From Salisapilia sapeloensis (taxonomy: Eukaryota > Oomycota > Peronosporomycetes > Peronosporales > Salisapiliaceae): a DNA stretch of 64,000 bases. A program made the translations under genes and the position numbers. Location of the stretch: NCBI GenBank assembly GCA_023334545.1, contig JAADVB010000023.1, forward strand, positions 1 to 64,000, given 5' to 3'. A model generated the notes under the pieces. It was not told where the DNA came from. It ran no database searches and saw only the letters and a list, made by a program, of their open reading frames with translations. This document shows positions 63,074 through 64,000 of this stretch, in pieces (position 1 is the stretch's first letter; each line of letters starts with the position of its first letter).

Positions 63074-64000
63074 ATGGATTCTAACACCACTTCAAGCTTG
63101 CGACCCCGTCGTGCTCGACGCACGCACTAAAGGTGTGCGGTGGCACCATCTACCCCTTCATCCTTAAAGATGCCCACGACGGCCGTTCGCCTTTCGCTTA
63201 TTGAACAACGACGTCTAATCGCCAGTCGGTAGCGTTGCCGGAGCCCGTGGGTCCGCCTTTCTCCGCTCCACCAGCCTCTGGGCACACCTCCAGCCGCCGT
63301 GATTATAGTGCGAGCGAGGAGGACAATGCAACAGCGTCCGGACACCCCAGTAGTGGAGGTGTCCAAGACGATTCACCAGTATCATTCTGAGCTCCCCTCG
63401 CCACAACGCGATCCACCGGCCGAGCTGCCAGAGCTGTCACCCTCGCCTCGAAATGCTTCTGAACATCTCCCCGAGGGGGAAGCCCGAGCAGGACTTCCTC
63501 TCCCACCCTACCAATAGTCTTTTCCTCCACCTGCTGCTGGCAATGAATTTATGATGCAATTTGGTCAAACGATGATGCAGCAGCAAACATAATTCATGAA
63601 CCAAATGTTTGCAATTTACACACTCTCACAACGCCGGTCACCTCAGAAGAAGAAGAATCCTTCCACGTTTGACGAAAAAAACAGTAAAGACATCGAGTAT
63701 TTTGTATGCATCACGGAGGAATACAATTCGACTGATTGCCGCGTTCGCATGGAGGCTGACACAGCCGAGTTTACGACTCTTGTCTACGCGAATTTGGGCC
63801 AGGTGACTCGAACCTTCGTGCATGAAGTCAAGATAGCACTGATAAATGAGGATGGCGGCACGTCACCACTAGTGTGGCCGCTCCTAAAGGCCAAGCTTCA
63901 TGAACGTTTCCGTGAAAAGGAGTTTGAATGTAAGGTCTTATCCTAGCTCTATCAATTGCATCCGACAGGCACGCAGTAAAAATACACAAGTCGCTTCCTA
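63074..64000 (+). pseudogene. Decayed Gypsy-type gag gene, cut by window edge
   Basis: One plus-strand frame from the ATG at 63074 reads as an oomycete Ty3/Gypsy gag: a basic start (MDSNTTSSLRPRRARRTH), a Pro/Ser-rich stretch (SELPSPQRDPPAELPELSPS), a Met/Gln-rich block near 63550-63610, then the capsid-like core. The core includes STFDEKNSKDIEYFVCITEE and WPLLKAKLHERFREKEFECK. The frame is broken by at least six nonsense codons: TAA 63128, TAG 63230, TAG 63515, TAA 63590, TAG 63944 and TAA 63977. No frameshift is needed, so decay is by point changes. The rest of the element (protease, reverse transcriptase, integrase) would lie beyond the window. Family call rests on the capsid-core pattern. 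Confidence 0.75.

Noticed and set aside
1..64000. CRISPR arrays, operons, prophage or bacterial insertion sequences
   Set aside because: None seen. Spliced genes and eukaryotic families throughout show a nuclear eukaryotic region.
1..64000. RXLR or Crinkler effector genes
   Set aside because: No signal peptide followed by RXLR-EER or LFLAK motifs was seen. The elicitin-like pair are the only clearly secreted products.

Overview
The window is nuclear DNA of an oomycete, most likely a Peronosporales member (Phytophthora / downy mildew / Pythium group). The main reasons are two secreted six-cysteine elicitin-like proteins, a GPCR fused to a phosphatidylinositol-phosphate kinase (the GK family of oomycetes), tightly packed genes with sparse GT-AG introns of about 50-60 bp, oomycete-style initiator motifs, and a decayed Gypsy-type gag at the right end. 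The gene coordinates below include exon joins that I worked out by hand from reading frame and splice sites. None is backed by transcript data.

Layout, left to right. 1-5243 (-) is a giant coiled-coil protein cut by the window edge. 5745-8195 (+) is PLAP/Doa1. 8234-10528 (-) is a helicase-associated-domain repeat protein. 11770-13518 (+) is a FYVE-like/GAF protein, with an unknown Ser-rich protein (-) tail to tail with it. 16248-18132 (+) is mitochondrial methylmalonate-semialdehyde dehydrogenase. 18960-19733 (+) is an NAD(P)-binding oxidoreductase-like protein, followed by a coiled-coil protein (-) and a nucleoredoxin-like protein (-). 22394-24532 (-) is mRNA export factor Gle1, divergent from ribosomal protein eS27 (+). 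25327-27460 (-) is an aberrant importin-alpha. 28085-30563 holds a divergent elicitin-like pair. 30709-35225 (-) holds an RCC1-repeat protein and RFWD3. 35304-35992 (+) is a small membrane protein. 37577-41115 (+) holds an MDM1-like protein, a patatin-like lipase and a small unknown. 41532-43742 (+) is TAF5, tail to tail with riboflavin synthase (-). 44748-48424 (+) holds a class V PLP enzyme and a SYLF/Ysc84 protein. 49078-53369 (-) holds the TFIIH p44 subunit and the GPCR-PIPK. 53466-60903 (+) is a 2,419-residue EF-hand/EMAP WD40 protein. 60987-61971 (-) is a FAR1-like DNA-binding protein. 61972-64000 is AT-rich sequence and retrotransposon remains.

The genes are mostly unrelated housekeeping genes: ubiquitin/DNA-damage (PLAP, RFWD3), transcription (TAF5, p44), nuclear transport (Gle1, importin-alpha), translation (eS27) and cytoskeleton/cilium (EMAP, MDM1-like). 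There is no operon-like logic. What stands out is compactness: divergent start codons 78-220 bp apart and convergent stops 17-145 bp apart. Several conserved proteins also carry unusual additions: a tail-anchored riboflavin synthase, a Gle1 with an RGG tail, and an importin-alpha whose basic segment and cysteine cluster lie at the C-terminus.
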